Source of the DNA: an uncultured Spirochaetales bacterium
GTDB lineage: Bacteria > Spirochaetota > Spirochaetia > Sphaerochaetales > Sphaerochaetaceae
Assembly (NCBI GenBank): GCA_949300325.1
Contig: CASGDQ010000013.1
Coordinates: 62,001 to 126,000, forward strand
Reading direction: 5' to 3'
DNA length: 64,000 nucleotides
Shown here piece after piece: positions 53,129-63,353 of the stretch (position 1 is its first letter; each line of letters starts with the position of its first letter). Under the pieces are notes generated by a model that worked only from the letters and a program-made list of their open reading frames with translations, made no database searches and had not been told where the DNA came from. The position numbers were made by a program, and so were the translations under genes.

Positions 53129-54556
53129 ATGGCAAACGACAAACCAAGAGGCGGAATATATTTCTGTTCTTGTTTTAAAATAAAAAACGTAGATGATTAT
53201 ATCAAACAAAAATTCAGTACAAGCTTACCCAAAGGAGAACCTGAATACGAGAGGGAATTCAATCGATATACCCTCTGGGAAAAAGATAAATCTAATAAGA
53301 ATGAACAAACCCCTGAATGTATAAAGGAAATTATTTCATATCAAGAGAATATTGATAATGCATTAAGGCTCTCATCCTGTGAAATTTATACAAATAAAGA
53401 CTCAATTGGTACTATTGTTACATCTTATACATTATGGGATATCCCCAATTATGATGTTGTATCAATGTCTGAGTATCTTTGTAATAAAGCCTGGTCTTGG
53501 TCTCGGGCAGATAATATAGACCCTAGTGAGCATGAACCACGAGCGTATCATATTCAAACAGTTATGACCAAGCTGCTTAAATTCATTATAGATAATCCTC
53601 CAAATGGAGCTTCTAGTGATTATGCAATTGACATGATCATTCCTTCAGATGAAATCAATTTTGCACAGAAAAAGTATAAAGCAGGTCAATCTCCACGCTT
53701 TTTTAAAGATACATCGGATGCTGATAGCATGGGATCTTCATTCATTTTTGCATATTTTTCAGCCATGGGGATCGATAGTCAAACTCCCGATAAAACTGAA
53801 CAAACAACAGAAAATATCGTTGAGGAACAGCTAGCTAAAGTACTTAATAACCTGGAAGCTGCTGCCGCCTGTGTTCATTTTAGAAGATATACCCCTATGA
53901 AGCACTCTAGAGAAAATTTCTCTGATAGATTTTACTCAATGTCAATGCCAACAGGAGAATCGATAGTACATAGATATAAAAAACTAGGTTCAGATGAAAG
54001 CAATAGGTTTTTTGTACCTTTTGTAATTGCATTAATGAGCAAGATCGACTTATCTATTAGTTGCTATGAACTTAACTGTGCACTGGAAAACAAAGAAGAA
54101 GAAAAGCCGGAAAATGTGCAAAAAGCCATAGTAACTTTAAAAAAGAGCAAGGAAATACATGAAAAATTATTCCGCACTATTTCAAATAATGCTGCAGGAA
54201 AAAGCATAGCTCTCCAATGGCTGAAAAAAACAGGCTTCATCATGATTCTAAAAGAAACAGAATCTATCTGCCAGCAGATTATTACAGCAGTAGAAGGAGC
54301 TAAGAAGGAAAGCAAAGATCTTGTTTTAAATATTCTTGCCTTCTTTGCAATCTTCTCGGCGGCAAAGGATACGATAGATTTACTTGGACTTACTAATAAT
54401 AAATGGGTAACGATCTCTGTTTTTATAATTCTTTTAATTCTAACCTATTGGGTATTTGATATACTGGATACAAATATTATCAGTTCCATCAAAACCGCCT
54501 ACAAGAAATTAAAAATGAAGAGAGCTATAAAAAAGATTAAGAAAAAAGAATCGTAA
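53129..54556 (+). CDS. Unknown protein with two C-terminal membrane helices
   Basis: 475 residues; not recognised. Residues 1-390 are soluble, without signal peptide, and contain FCSCFKIKNVDDYI, YTLWDIPNYDVVSMSEYLC and a helical Lys/Glu-rich part (NVQKAIVTLKKSKEIHEKL). Helices at about 398-414 (LNILAFFAIFSAAKDTI) and 425-445 (WVTISVFIILLILTYWVFDI) are followed by a basic tail. This soluble-domain plus two-helix layout is common in membrane-acting defence effectors (inference). Strong ribosome site AAGGGGAG. Codon use is AT-rich, like its two neighbours. It is divergent from the EVE-HNH gene and convergent with the helicase gene. Confidence 0.75.
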   Translation: MANDKPRGGIYFCSCFKIKNVDDYIKQKFSTSLPKGEPEYEREFNRYTLWEKDKSNKNEQTPECIKEIISYQENIDNALRLSSCEIYTNKDSIGTIVTSYTLWDIPNYDVVSMSEYLCNKAWSWSRADNIDPSEHEPRAYHIQTVMTKLLKFIIDNPPNGASSDYAIDMIIPSDEINFAQKKYKAGQSPRFFKDTSDADSMGSSFIFAYFSAMGIDSQTPDKTEQTTENIVEEQLAKVLNNLEAAAACVHFRRYTPMKHSRENFSDRFYSMSMPTGESIVHRYKKLGSDESNRFFVPFVIALMSKIDLSISCYELNCALENKEEEKPENVQKAIVTLKKSKEIHEKLFRTISNNAAGKSIALQWLKKTGFIMILKETESICQQIITAVEGAKKESKDLVLNILAFFAIFSAAKDTIDLLGLTNNKWVTISVFIILLILTYWVFDILDTNIISSIKTAYKKLKMKRAIKKIKKKES

Positions 54557-54563
54557 TTTAATA

Positions 54564-56705
54564 TCAAACAGTTTCAGCTCCAATTTCCTGGAAGAGTCTA
54601 TATGTATAATCAAGAGAAGGAAGATTTGGAATGCAGATAACCATTCCATATCTTCCTCTCGTTAGAAGTACTCTATAAGAATTTATCCTGAAAACATTGA
54701 TATCAGCATCTTTAGCGGCAATTTTGCTATATAGCTCCCACTCATCCCCTGTCCAAATCATATCATCTCTCCAATATAAAATAGGCCAATCCAACTCTAA
54801 TCCTTGACAACCAAATTCACTGACACCAGATTGGAGTTTACGGCAAGATTTATCAGATAATGGATCATACCATTGCCCGTACGTAGGGTCTGTTATCTTT
54901 CTTTTCCTATTTGAAGTTTCCATAACATTCATTAAAAAAGGTAGCTTGCTGTTTGAGTTTCCTTTTTTACTGGATGTAATAAAGCCATAGGTTTTTCCTG
55001 AATCCTTTTTACATTTCTCTATAACGATATTTTTTGCTGTATCCAAATTCCTTGTTACATAAAGATGGTATCTACATTTCTGTAATTCCTGCATTAGCTC
55101 CCTTGCTTTCTGAATATCACCAGACATCAAGGCTGCAACAAAACTATCTGAATACGCATTATTCTTATTTTTGAAGATATCAAATATTGGACGAATAGTA
55201 ATTTCAAGATATAAATAATCTCTTATTTTCTTTCCTGTTGGGAAAAATTTTGCTAACCTCTCAGGGCAACAGACCTCCCACTCTGTACCCATTTTCTCTT
55301 TTGAATAGGTTATAGCTTCATACCATTGTGTTATTCCACCATTTTCTCCAGTATGGATTTCCTGACCTTCTCCGACAAGTACGATAAAAACACACCAATC
55401 GGTTTTCTCACTGAGCATTTTTATCAAAACCTTAGGTTCTGAAGTATTATATTTTTTTAACTTATTTTTATCCCAGGCTCTTTGTCCTTCATCAAACACC
55501 ACAACATTATTGTAAAATCTAAAACGACTTGAGTGTTCTAGATACTCATGCCTAATTACTTTTACAGGCTTGACTAATTCTGTATTATCCAGCTTTGTCT
55601 GCAACACATCGACAAGAGGACCATTTCCCGATAGATAAACAGCTTTCTGCCCTCCTCCCCCACTAATTGCATTATCGTATACTAATTGCAATCCAAGATA
55701 AGTTTTACCCGCTCCAGGAACCCCTGATACCATAACAAGCAGATGCTTTTTGTTTTTTTTCGCATACTCTATCATTGAAGAGATTTTTTTTATTGCAGCA
55801 GGAATTTGTGTGGACCTAATAAGTTTTACATCCTTTAAATTCTTCCCATTGAAAATATCTATTGCCCCATTGATTATCTCAGGACGAGGTTCTGTCAAAG
55901 AATTAATCCATCTATCTAAATCACAAGGTATAATTGGGGTCTTTCCTAATATTGTGCTTAAAGACTGATACATGTAGCCTCTACTACAGTAGTTGATCCC
56001 TTTTGATTCATAACAAACATCATCCGACTGTCCATAATACACATAAGAAAGAAATGTACTTTCCCTTGATTCAACATGACAATTTTTCAGCTCTCTATAA
56101 TAATTATCAGACTGTATAGTTGCCTCTTCTTCAGCAAGTTCGATTTTTGCATGGTTCTTATATTCGACAATAACCACATAGTTTTTACTCACAAGAAGAA
56201 CATCAGGGCGGCTATCAAAGGTTTCTGGAATAGAGTATTCAAAAATAATATAAAATCCAGGATAATCCCTATCTATTCGTAAAAGATCGTTTTTCATTGA
56301 ATCATAACAATCGCCCCAGACACAACGAGGATCATCACCATCCATTCTGGAAGCAAAGGTATTTTTATAATTGCTGTACATTATTTCAATCCATTGCTCT
56401 TTTTTTAGTCTGTATAAATCAGCAATAGTTCCTTTCCAGCAATAGAACATATCAGTTTCTCTTTTGCTTGGTAGTTCTTCTTTGATATTAAAATCCTGCT
56501 TATTTGCAATTGCCATAATCCTTTCAAGGACATAAGCATCTTCTTCAAACCCAGGTGATACCCATTCCTTTCTTCCAAATATATAATGCCAATTGTTTTC
56601 TTTAAGAACAGATAAAACCGTTGAAAAAACATCGGTATCAAGCGAATGAAGAGAAACTATGATGCGATTGGATTCATCTTTTCGAGCTTCAATTTTTCTT
56701 TTCAA
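54564..56705 (-). CDS. Nuclease-helicase fusion (PD-(D/E)XK plus DUF2075-type helicase)
   Basis: 713 residues from a TTG at 56705 (GAGGG 9 nt upstream). Residues about 160-185 (RPDVLLVSKNYVVIVEYKN) have the PD-(D/E)XK nuclease layout: Asp168, Glu181-Tyr-Lys183. Residues 320-700 form a superfamily 1-like DUF2075 ATPase: Walker A GVPGAGKT (328-335), NNVVVFDEGQRAWDK as Walker B, GFITSSKKGN, GCQGLELDWPILYW, and the last motif YRVLLTRGRYGMVI. Such nuclease-helicase proteins are frequent in phage-defence islands. AT-rich, like the neighbouring genes. Confidence 0.85.
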   Translation of the reverse strand: MKRKIEARKDESNRIIVSLHSLDTDVFSTVLSVLKENNWHYIFGRKEWVSPGFEEDAYVLERIMAIANKQDFNIKEELPSKRETDMFYCWKGTIADLYRLKKEQWIEIMYSNYKNTFASRMDGDDPRCVWGDCYDSMKNDLLRIDRDYPGFYIIFEYSIPETFDSRPDVLLVSKNYVVIVEYKNHAKIELAEEEATIQSDNYYRELKNCHVESRESTFLSYVYYGQSDDVCYESKGINYCSRGYMYQSLSTILGKTPIIPCDLDRWINSLTEPRPEIINGAIDIFNGKNLKDVKLIRSTQIPAAIKKISSMIEYAKKNKKHLLVMVSGVPGAGKTYLGLQLVYDNAISGGGGQKAVYLSGNGPLVDVLQTKLDNTELVKPVKVIRHEYLEHSSRFRFYNNVVVFDEGQRAWDKNKLKKYNTSEPKVLIKMLSEKTDWCVFIVLVGEGQEIHTGENGGITQWYEAITYSKEKMGTEWEVCCPERLAKFFPTGKKIRDYLYLEITIRPIFDIFKNKNNAYSDSFVAALMSGDIQKARELMQELQKCRYHLYVTRNLDTAKNIVIEKCKKDSGKTYGFITSSKKGNSNSKLPFLMNVMETSNRKRKITDPTYGQWYDPLSDKSCRKLQSGVSEFGCQGLELDWPILYWRDDMIWTGDEWELYSKIAAKDADINVFRINSYRVLLTRGRYGMVICIPNLPSLDYTYRLFQEIGAETV

Positions 56706-57063
56706 AATATTATCCCTCTAAACTGACAACACGATATAATCACAGAAATAAAAAAATTAAAAATTTCTTTTGCATGTTGCTCATGAAATCTCTTTTTTAA
56801 GCCATATCCTTTTTTGATTATCTAATACTTACAGCAATGTTTTCAAATGAATTTTTTAAAAGTTAAGAATCAAAAAGCTGAAAGACAAAAGAAATAGGCC
56901 TATATCTTTTTTTTGCTTTGATGCCTAAATATTGATTTTAGAATTTAAAGCCTCCCTATTACTGTTTTTTCTTGAAAACAGAGACCAAATAAAAAAGATT
57001 GCATGCAGAAGATTTATCGCATATCGCTTTTTTGTTGTATTCTTTCAGTACAAAGAGGTGTCG
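56706..57063. other. AT-rich intergenic region
   Basis: About 360 bp that contain the promoters of the helicase (minus) and ABC exporter (plus) genes. An open frame continues upstream of the exporter start but has no ribosome site. No repeat, tRNA remnant or structured element was found. Confidence 0.4.
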
Positions 57064-58824
57064 ATGAAAAAAAGAAAGCTCATCAAAGAGATAGCAGGAC
57101 TCTTAGACAGGAGGCGGAAACTATGCTTCATCGCAAGTACATTGCTTCTTGCAGCTGCTGCCGTCATAAGCCAGCTCACTCCTCTTGCGCTGGGATACCT
57201 AACAGACTCAGTGCTGAGAGTGGATAGCAAAGGATTTTCCACAGCCATTCCTGTTTTAATATTCATACTTGTAATTAACCTGGCAAACGAGGTGCTGAAA
57301 GTCATAAGAAGGCTTCTTGTGGAGGATGCCGCGACATCTGTTGAAAAGAAAGCCAGACTTAAGGCGACGCAGGCTTTGCTCCAAGCTCCGATGAGTTATT
57401 TCAGAACGCATATGACCGGAAGCATCCATGGCAAGCTCAATAGAAGCATAGAGGGTACAAGCAGACTTGTGAAACTCTGTTTCATGGACTTTGCTCCTTC
57501 AATCGCAACAGGCATTGCTGCTATAGCCGTTCTCTTCACAGCCCTGCCCTTTTCTGTGGCATTTTTGTCCATACTCGTCATTCCCACAGGAATTCTCATC
57601 GTCTTTAAACAGATATCCTCGCAGCGCGGCATCAGGGTATCACTGCTTGAAAGCAAGGCAAGCATGGATGGATCAATGGTTGAGCTTCTTGGTGGAATAG
57701 AAACGATAAGAACTATGGATACGGCGGATATAGAGCTTTCGAGAATCGGTTCCTTTTCAGAAGAGCTTAGAAAAAAAGAGATGAAGCACCACTTCTCGAT
57801 GGCAGCTTATGACATCATGAAGTTTGCAAATGAAGTCTTTTTCAGCGTCTTAGTGATAGCTTTTTCGATATATCTTGCTTTCAAAGGACAAATTTCCGTC
57901 GGCACGGTGTTGACGGCATATCTCTGCTTCACACAGCTTGCAGGACCGCTTAGGGAGCTTCATAGGATATTGGATGAGTTATCCGAATCATTCGTTCTTG
58001 CAGATGAGTTATTCTCTCTGACATCCATAGAGCCGGACTTCTCATACCTCGTTAAGCCGGATGAACAAATTAAAAACGGGCATGCGATCAAATTGGATAT
58101 AGATGATTTCTGCTATGATGAAAATCCTTTCAAGAAAATACTTAAAAACATCTCGTTCATAATTCCAGAGGGAATGTATCTGGGCATTGCAGGGCCATCT
58201 GGATCTGGAAAATCCAGCCTGATTAAGCTCATCACAAAACTAGAAAGGTGCAATGGCGATGTTCTTATCGGCGGACGAAGCCTGAAAGGCTGCACACGCT
58301 CTGAGCTTTCCAATATAATAACCCTGGTCCCCCAGCACCCGTTTATTATAACAGGCACCATCAGGGACAACGTCGCCTATGGAATTGAGAAGGGATGTTC
58401 CGATGAGGAGATATGGAGCGCTTTGGATAAGGCTAATTTAGCGGAATTTGCATCATCAAAGCCTGAGGGCCTGGATTTTCCGATAGCAGAAGCAGGGGAA
58501 AACCTTTCCGGCGGGCAGAGACAGCGCCTTGCCATTTCAAGGATTTTTCTGAGAAGCCCTCAGATCCTTGTGCTGGATGAGGCCACAAGCGCACTTGATA
58601 ATGTATCTGAAGCACGAATTCTGGAGGAAATAGAAAAGCTGAGCAGAAAAGGCACCACCGTCATAGCGATCGCACATAGGCTTTCCACCCTCAAAAATAC
58701 CGACCTGATAATGGTGCTTGAAGACGGCCTTATAGCAGAAACAGGCACATTCGACGAGCTCAGTGCCCATAATGGAATATTCAGGAGCATGCTTGAAGGT
58801 AAAATCGCTGGCGATCTAGGCTAA
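57064..58824 (+). CDS. ABC exporter, fused membrane and ATPase domains (MsbA-like)
   Basis: 586 residues from ATG 57064, preceded by AGAGGTG; a longer frame beginning at 56932 is not used. Six membrane helices lie in residues 15-300, then the ATPase with Walker [13 protein letters not shown], signature [13 protein letters not shown], Walker [13 protein letters not shown] and switch IAHRLST. A single polypeptide half-transporter that must dimerise; the substrate (lipid, drug or peptide) is not evident. Its stop overlaps fhs on the other strand by 4 bp. Confidence 0.9.
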   Translation: MKKRKLIKEIAGLLDRRRKLCFIASTLLLAAAAVISQLTPLALGYLTDSVLRVDSKGFSTAIPVLIFILVINLANEVLKVIRRLLVEDAATSVEKKARLKATQALLQAPMSYFRTHMTGSIHGKLNRSIEGTSRLVKLCFMDFAPSIATGIAAIAVLFTALPFSVAFLSILVIPTGILIVFKQISSQRGIRVSLLESKASMDGSMVELLGGIETIRTMDTADIELSRIGSFSEELRKKEMKHHFSMAAYDIMKFANEVFFSVLVIAFSIYLAFKGQISVGTVLTAYLCFTQLAGPLRELHRILDELSESFVLADELFSLTSIEPDFSYLVKPDEQIKNGHAIKLDIDDFCYDENPFKKILKNISFIIPEGMYLGIAGPSGSGKSSLIKLITKLERCNGDVLIGGRSLKGCTRSELSNIITLVPQHPFIITGTIRDNVAYGIEKGCSDEEIWSALDKANLAEFASSKPEGLDFPIAEAGENLSGGQRQRLAISRIFLRSPQILVLDEATSALDNVSEARILEEIEKLSRKGTTVIAIAHRLSTLKNTDLIMVLEDGLIAETGTFDELSAHNGIFRSMLEGKIAGDLG

Positions 58825-60491
58825 AAAAGCCCGGATATAACCCCATCATCCGATATGTCGATGCCTTCTGCTGCAGGAATCTTCGGAAGACCGGGCATGG
58901 TCATTATGTCGCCTGCATATACGACGATGAAGCCAGCTCCGGCATTAACTTTAATATCTCTTATCGTGATCTTAAAACCTTCAGGAGCGCCTATCTTCTT
59001 CGGATCATCACTGAAGGAATATTGTGTTTTAGCAATGCACACGGGATAATCCCTATAGCCTTCGCTTTCCGCCTTTTTTATTTTTGATATGACTCCAGGA
59101 GCAAAAACAACTCCATCTGCATGATATATTTTTTCTGCAACAAAGCGGATCTTGTCGGAAATCGAAATTTCATCCGGATAAGTGAACGCCCTGGCATTCG
59201 GATCGCACTTTTCCATCGCATCAAGAACCTTATGTGCCAGATCAAGACCACCTGCACTTCCTTTCTCCCATACCTCGCATAGGGCGACTTCCACCCCCTT
59301 CTTATTGCAGAAAGATTCGACCATCTCGAGCTCCGCCTCGGTATCGGAAGAAAAACGGTTCAGAGAGACAACTGTCGGAAGATGCCAAACGTCCCGGATA
59401 TTCGTCATATGGCGATCAAGATTTCCAAGCCCTTTTTCCAATGCAGCAAGGTTCTCCTTGCCCAAATCCTCTTTTTTCACTCCACCATGGCTTTTCAGCG
59501 CCCTGACTGATGCCACAAGCACAACCGCGCTCGGCATCATCGAGGCAAGGCGGCATTTGATGTCTATGAATTTTTCTGCTCCGAGATCAGCACCGAAGCC
59601 TGCCTCGGTGACAACAATATCCGCAAGCTTCAGCGCTGTCCTGGTTGCGATCACGCTATTGCATCCATGTGCGATATTGGCAAACGGTCCACCATGTACA
59701 AAAGCCGGAGTTCCTTCCAAAGTCTGCACGAGATTGGGCTTTATCGCATCCTTTAAAAGCGCACATACAGCCCCCTGCCCTTTCAAATCGCCAAGCGTAA
59801 CTATCCTGTCATCATAGGTTCGGGCAACAATCAGATGGGACAGCCTTTTCTTGAGATCAGCCAGATCAAGGGCAAGACAGAATGCGGCCATGACCTGGCT
59901 TGCTGTGGTTATCTCAAAGCCATCCTCCCTGGGAGTTCCATTGCTTTTTCCTCCGAGGCCGGAGATGATGAATCTGAGCTGACGATCGTTCATATCCAGA
60001 CAACGCTTCCATAAAATGCGCCTTGGATCGATACATAGAGGATTGCCCTGCTGGATTGAATTGTCCACCAAAGCCGCAATGAGGTTATTGGCTGCCCCGA
60101 TTGCATGGAAATCCCCTGTGAAATGGAGGTTGATGTCCTCCATTGGAACAAGCTGGGCATATCCGCCTCCGGCCGCACCTCCTTTCAATCCAAACACAGG
60201 CCCGAGAGAAGGCTCGCGAAGAGCAAGGCAAACATCCTTTTTCAGTGCTCTTAATGCATCGGCAAGCCCTATGGATACGGTGGTCTTACCCTCCCCTGCC
60301 GGCGTCGGATTGATTGCAGTAACAAGGACAAGACGCCCTTTCTTGCCCACAGCATCAAGGCTTTTATAATCAACTTTTGCCTTATATCTGCCGTAATAAT
60401 CCAAAAGATCCTCCGGAATCGACAATTTTGCAGCGATATCTCTGATATGCCGCATCCTGCAGCTCTGGGCGATTTCAATATCCGACAACAT
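58821..60491 (-). CDS. fhs: Formate--tetrahydrofolate ligase
   Basis: 556 residues; joins formate to tetrahydrofolate with ATP, supplying one-carbon units for purines or for acetogenic metabolism. [23 protein letters not shown] (ATP loop), [21 protein letters not shown] and [21 protein letters not shown] are family signatures. ATG with GGGAGA. Convergent with the ABC exporter. Confidence 0.97.
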   Translation of the reverse strand: MLSDIEIAQSCRMRHIRDIAAKLSIPEDLLDYYGRYKAKVDYKSLDAVGKKGRLVLVTAINPTPAGEGKTTVSIGLADALRALKKDVCLALREPSLGPVFGLKGGAAGGGYAQLVPMEDINLHFTGDFHAIGAANNLIAALVDNSIQQGNPLCIDPRRILWKRCLDMNDRQLRFIISGLGGKSNGTPREDGFEITTASQVMAAFCLALDLADLKKRLSHLIVARTYDDRIVTLGDLKGQGAVCALLKDAIKPNLVQTLEGTPAFVHGGPFANIAHGCNSVIATRTALKLADIVVTEAGFGADLGAEKFIDIKCRLASMMPSAVVLVASVRALKSHGGVKKEDLGKENLAALEKGLGNLDRHMTNIRDVWHLPTVVSLNRFSSDTEAELEMVESFCNKKGVEVALCEVWEKGSAGGLDLAHKVLDAMEKCDPNARAFTYPDEISISDKIRFVAEKIYHADGVVFAPGVISKIKKAESEGYRDYPVCIAKTQYSFSDDPKKIGAPEGFKITIRDIKVNAGAGFIVVYAGDIMTMPGLPKIPAAEGIDISDDGVISGLF

Positions 60492-60986
60492 TTTTTTTCT
60501 CCCGACAGAGCAGAATGCTAGAGGAATGGGGAAAAAATTTCAACAATACTGCAACAGCTTGATATGCTATTGCAACAAAATCCAGCCTCAAAATGCAAAA
60601 ATCCAATCAAGCACATAAGCATCTGGCAGTCTTTTCAGACTATAGAGCAACAGTCTCATGCTTTTTACAATACTTATTCTTCTTATTTCGGAATATTAAT
60701 ATTTTTTATAATTAATGACATGGCTTAGGCAATACGCCTTCTTAAATCCAGAGCTTTTCAGGAAGGAAAAGCAATAATAAAAAATTCATCCATAATCATA
60801 TGACGGATTTGAAATAGATACCTCTCAGCCAAAAAGCAAATGCATCTTAAATAATTTTGCACATCCACACAAGAATAACATTGATCAGAGTGCAGGCGTA
60901 TCTTGACCATCGGGAAAAAAATCACATAATTAATGCCGGACTATAAAAAATAATTTATTATTATTGAATAATAAGGAAGGTCAATC
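60492..60986. other. Intergenic region between fhs and the CofE-like gene
   Basis: About 495 bp, AT-rich, divergent. GTTGCAATAGC and GTTGCAGTATTGTTG appear near 60540-60580 on the minus strand, possible regulator half-sites before fhs. The plus-strand gene has AAGGAAGG before its ATG. No gene, tRNA or known riboswitch (the folate class was looked for) is seen. Confidence 0.35.
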
Positions 60987-62183
60987 ATGTCTAGAACACT
61001 CGGCGTAATTTCTCGTGGCGTAAGGGCTCCTATCATAAGAGAAGGAGATGATCTTGCGAAAATCGTTACCGACAGCGTAATGGCTGCCATCAAGGAAGAG
61101 AACATAACAGTTCATGATAGGGATATTGTCGGAGTTACAGAAGCCGTGGTTGCAAGAAGCCAGGGCAACTATTGCTCATGCGATGATATTGCACAGGATG
61201 TGAAAGAGAAATTCTCCGACTCCACTGTCGGATTGATCTTCCCCATCCTCTCCAGAAACAGGTTCTCGCTCATTCTCAAGGGAATCGCAAGGGGAGCAAA
61301 AAAGATCGTCCTCATGCTCAGCTATCCAAGCGACGAGGTTGGAAACCATCTCGTATCTCTCGACCAGGTGGATGAAGAAGGCATCAATCCATACAGCGAT
61401 GTGCTTACAGAACAGGAATACAGAAAGCATTTTGGCTATCAGAAGCATGAGTTCACCGGCGTTGATTATGTTGAATTCTACAAGCAGCTCATTACCGACG
61501 AGGACTGTGAATGTGAAATCATCTTTGCAAACAATGCCACAAAGATTCTTGCCTATACGGATGCTGTCATCTGTGCCGATATCCATTCCAGAGCAAGGAG
61601 CAAGAGACTGTTGAAAGCAGCAGGCGCAAGACTTGTATACGGCCTTGACGATTTGATGACAAAACCTGTGAACGGCTCTGGATACAACAGTGAGTACGGC
61701 CTTCTTGGAAGCAACAAGGCAACCGAAAACACTTTGAAGCTTTTCCCTCGCGACAGCCAGGCTTTTGCAGAGAAGCTTTCAAAGATGCTCAGCAAGGAGA
61801 CAGGAAAGAAGATCGAAGCTCTTGTATATGGAGATGGGGCATTCAAGGATCCCCAGGGAAAGATATGGGAGCTTGCGGACCCGGTCGTGTCTCCCGGATA
61901 CACGGAGGGGCTTTCCGGATTACCGAACGAGGTCAAGCTGAAATATCTTGCCGACAATGACTTTGCCCAGCTCAAAGGAGACGAGCTCAAAGCCGCAATG
62001 AAAGATTTCATCGCCCATAAGAACAAGGATCTCAAAGGACAGATGGTCAGCCAGGGAACTACCCCAAGGAAGATCACAGATCTTATCGGATCGCTTTGCG
62101 ACCTTACCAGCGGAAGCGGTGACAAAGGAACCCCGATCATTTTCATCCAAGGGTATTTCGACACCTATGCGGATGAATACTGA
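60987..62183 (+). CDS. CofE-like (F420-0:glutamate ligase family) protein
   Basis: 398 residues. GVISRGVRAPIIREGDDLAKIV, DRDIVGVTEAVVARSQGNY and the later GDGAFKDPQGKIWELADPVV recall the coenzyme F420-0:gamma-glutamyl ligase family. It is longer than CofE (about 250) by a C-terminal extension of around 150 residues and inserts. No other F420 gene lies in the window, and spirochaetes are not known to me for F420, so it may glutamylate or amidate another substrate. Good ribosome site AAGGAAGG; terminator just after the stop. Confidence 0.75.
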   Translation: MSRTLGVISRGVRAPIIREGDDLAKIVTDSVMAAIKEENITVHDRDIVGVTEAVVARSQGNYCSCDDIAQDVKEKFSDSTVGLIFPILSRNRFSLILKGIARGAKKIVLMLSYPSDEVGNHLVSLDQVDEEGINPYSDVLTEQEYRKHFGYQKHEFTGVDYVEFYKQLITDEDCECEIIFANNATKILAYTDAVICADIHSRARSKRLLKAAGARLVYGLDDLMTKPVNGSGYNSEYGLLGSNKATENTLKLFPRDSQAFAEKLSKMLSKETGKKIEALVYGDGAFKDPQGKIWELADPVVSPGYTEGLSGLPNEVKLKYLADNDFAQLKGDELKAAMKDFIAHKNKDLKGQMVSQGTTPRKITDLIGSLCDLTSGSGDKGTPIIFIQGYFDTYADEY

Positions 62184-62190
62184 TTCTAAG

Positions 62191-62220
62191 CCGGCCGTCT
62201 TTGACGGCCTCTATTTTTTT
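62191..62220 (+). terminator. Terminator after the CofE-like gene
   Basis: GGCCGTC, loop TTT, GACGGCC, then CTATTTTTTT. Confidence 0.92.
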
Positions 62221-62234
62221 CTAGCACCAATCAA

Positions 62235-62720
62235 ATGAAGATCAGAAATGTAAGAAAGGAAGATGCTGCAGATATCCTTGAAATCTATTCCTACTATGTC
62301 GAAAACACAGCTGTGACCTTTGAGATAACAATTCCATCGCTGCAGCAGATGGAAGAAAGGATTACTGATATATCATCTGCTTATCCATACCTTGTTGCAG
62401 AGGAGTGCGGCAAAGTCGTGGCCTACTGTTATGCTCATGCATTAAACCCTCGTGAGGCGTACAAAAAAAGCGTCGAGCTATCAATATATGTGGAAAAAAA
62501 CCACCATGGAAAAGGAATAGGAAAAAGCCTGTATTCTGCGCTGGAAGAGGCGTTGAAAGAAGCAGGATTCGATGCCCTGTATGCAATAGTGACCTTTCCG
62601 GATGAAGGCTCTGTCGCATTTCATTCAAAATGCGGATTCAGCATGGCAGGAAAACTTACAGACTGCGGAGAAAAATTCGGAAGAAAATGGTCAGTTCTTT
62701 ATTTGGAGAAGCATATCTGA
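62235..62720 (+). CDS. GNAT acetyltransferase, phosphinothricin/PAT-like
   Basis: 161 residues. IRNVRKEDAADILEIYSYYVENTAVTFE is the N-terminal pattern of the phosphinothricin/methionine-sulfoximine acetyltransferase subfamily; VELSIYVEKNHHGKGIGKSLYSAL contains the acetyl-CoA loop (HHGKGIG), and VAFHSKCGF the later motif. Natural substrates in this group include methionine sulfone/sulfoximine. No strong ribosome site. About 275 bp after it hold no visible feature. Confidence 0.88.
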   Translation: MKIRNVRKEDAADILEIYSYYVENTAVTFEITIPSLQQMEERITDISSAYPYLVAEECGKVVAYCYAHALNPREAYKKSVELSIYVEKNHHGKGIGKSLYSALEEALKEAGFDALYAIVTFPDEGSVAFHSKCGFSMAGKLTDCGEKFGRKWSVLYLEKHI

Positions 62721-62995
62721 GAATAACTGTGGAATAAGTCTTTGCGCAAATTTCTGAATATGTGCCCACATATTAAAAATCCATCAACATTGACTATCGT
62801 ATCTTCAATCCTTACGCAAGATCAGATATGGCTGGAGAGCTTGAGAAATGAGCTACCTGATAGTGGATGTAAAATAGAGTTTTCTTAACTTCTTTTTTGC
62901 AAATGTAAATCAATATGATAGCTTTTTAACGAAAAAACATCATCTACTTATGTAATTATTCTCCAAAAATGCCATTGAGGATATTCAGATTAAAA

Positions 62996-63304
62996 TCAGT
63001 ACTCAATGTTTCCACGTATGGTGAAGCTGGTGTCGTCAATCAAATTAGCCGGATCCTCAACCCAGGAGCGCACGGCCTCGTATGAAACAGGTCCAGTGTA
63101 AGCAGGATAAGCGTACAGCTCTACCTCTGTCTCCGCTTTTCCTTCGTCTCCGATGGTATTCTGCTCAAAATCCAAAACCGTTTCCTCCTCCATGACAGGA
63201 TTTGGAATCGGACTGCGTCTTACATTGAAAATCAGGAAAAGAACCATCAATATGCACAGAGAAAGGAAAATGGCTAATCCGATCCAAAACATCCTGTTTT
63301 TCAT
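62996..63304 (-). CDS. Small membrane-anchored protein, unknown function
   Basis: 102 residues: one membrane helix (FWIGLAIFLSLCILMVLFLIF), then an acidic, Pro-rich extracytoplasmic tail. No motif recognised. It stands 49 bp downstream of the MATE gene on the same strand, so it is likely co-transcribed. Coding status is moderately sure. Confidence 0.5.
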   Translation of the reverse strand: MKNRMFWIGLAIFLSLCILMVLFLIFNVRRSPIPNPVMEEETVLDFEQNTIGDEGKAETEVELYAYPAYTGPVSYEAVRSWVEDPANLIDDTSFTIRGNIEY

Positions 63305-63353
63305 TTTTGCTCCACTATATTAGAAATACTTGAATAAAAGCAGAAAGGCAAAG

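Noticed and set aside
51851-56931. Integrative element with att repeats at tRNA-Leu
   Set aside because: I looked for a second copy of the tRNA 3' end (GTCCCGTTCCGGGGA) up to the exporter gene and found none, and there is no integrase gene in the window.
56932-57063. N-terminal extension of the ABC exporter
   Set aside because: The extra 44 codons lack a ribosome site and resemble no exporter N-terminus; the ATG at 57064 has AGAGGTG before it.
60492-60986. Tetrahydrofolate riboswitch before fhs
   Set aside because: The expected conserved segments of the folate class are absent; only short GTTGCA repeats were seen.
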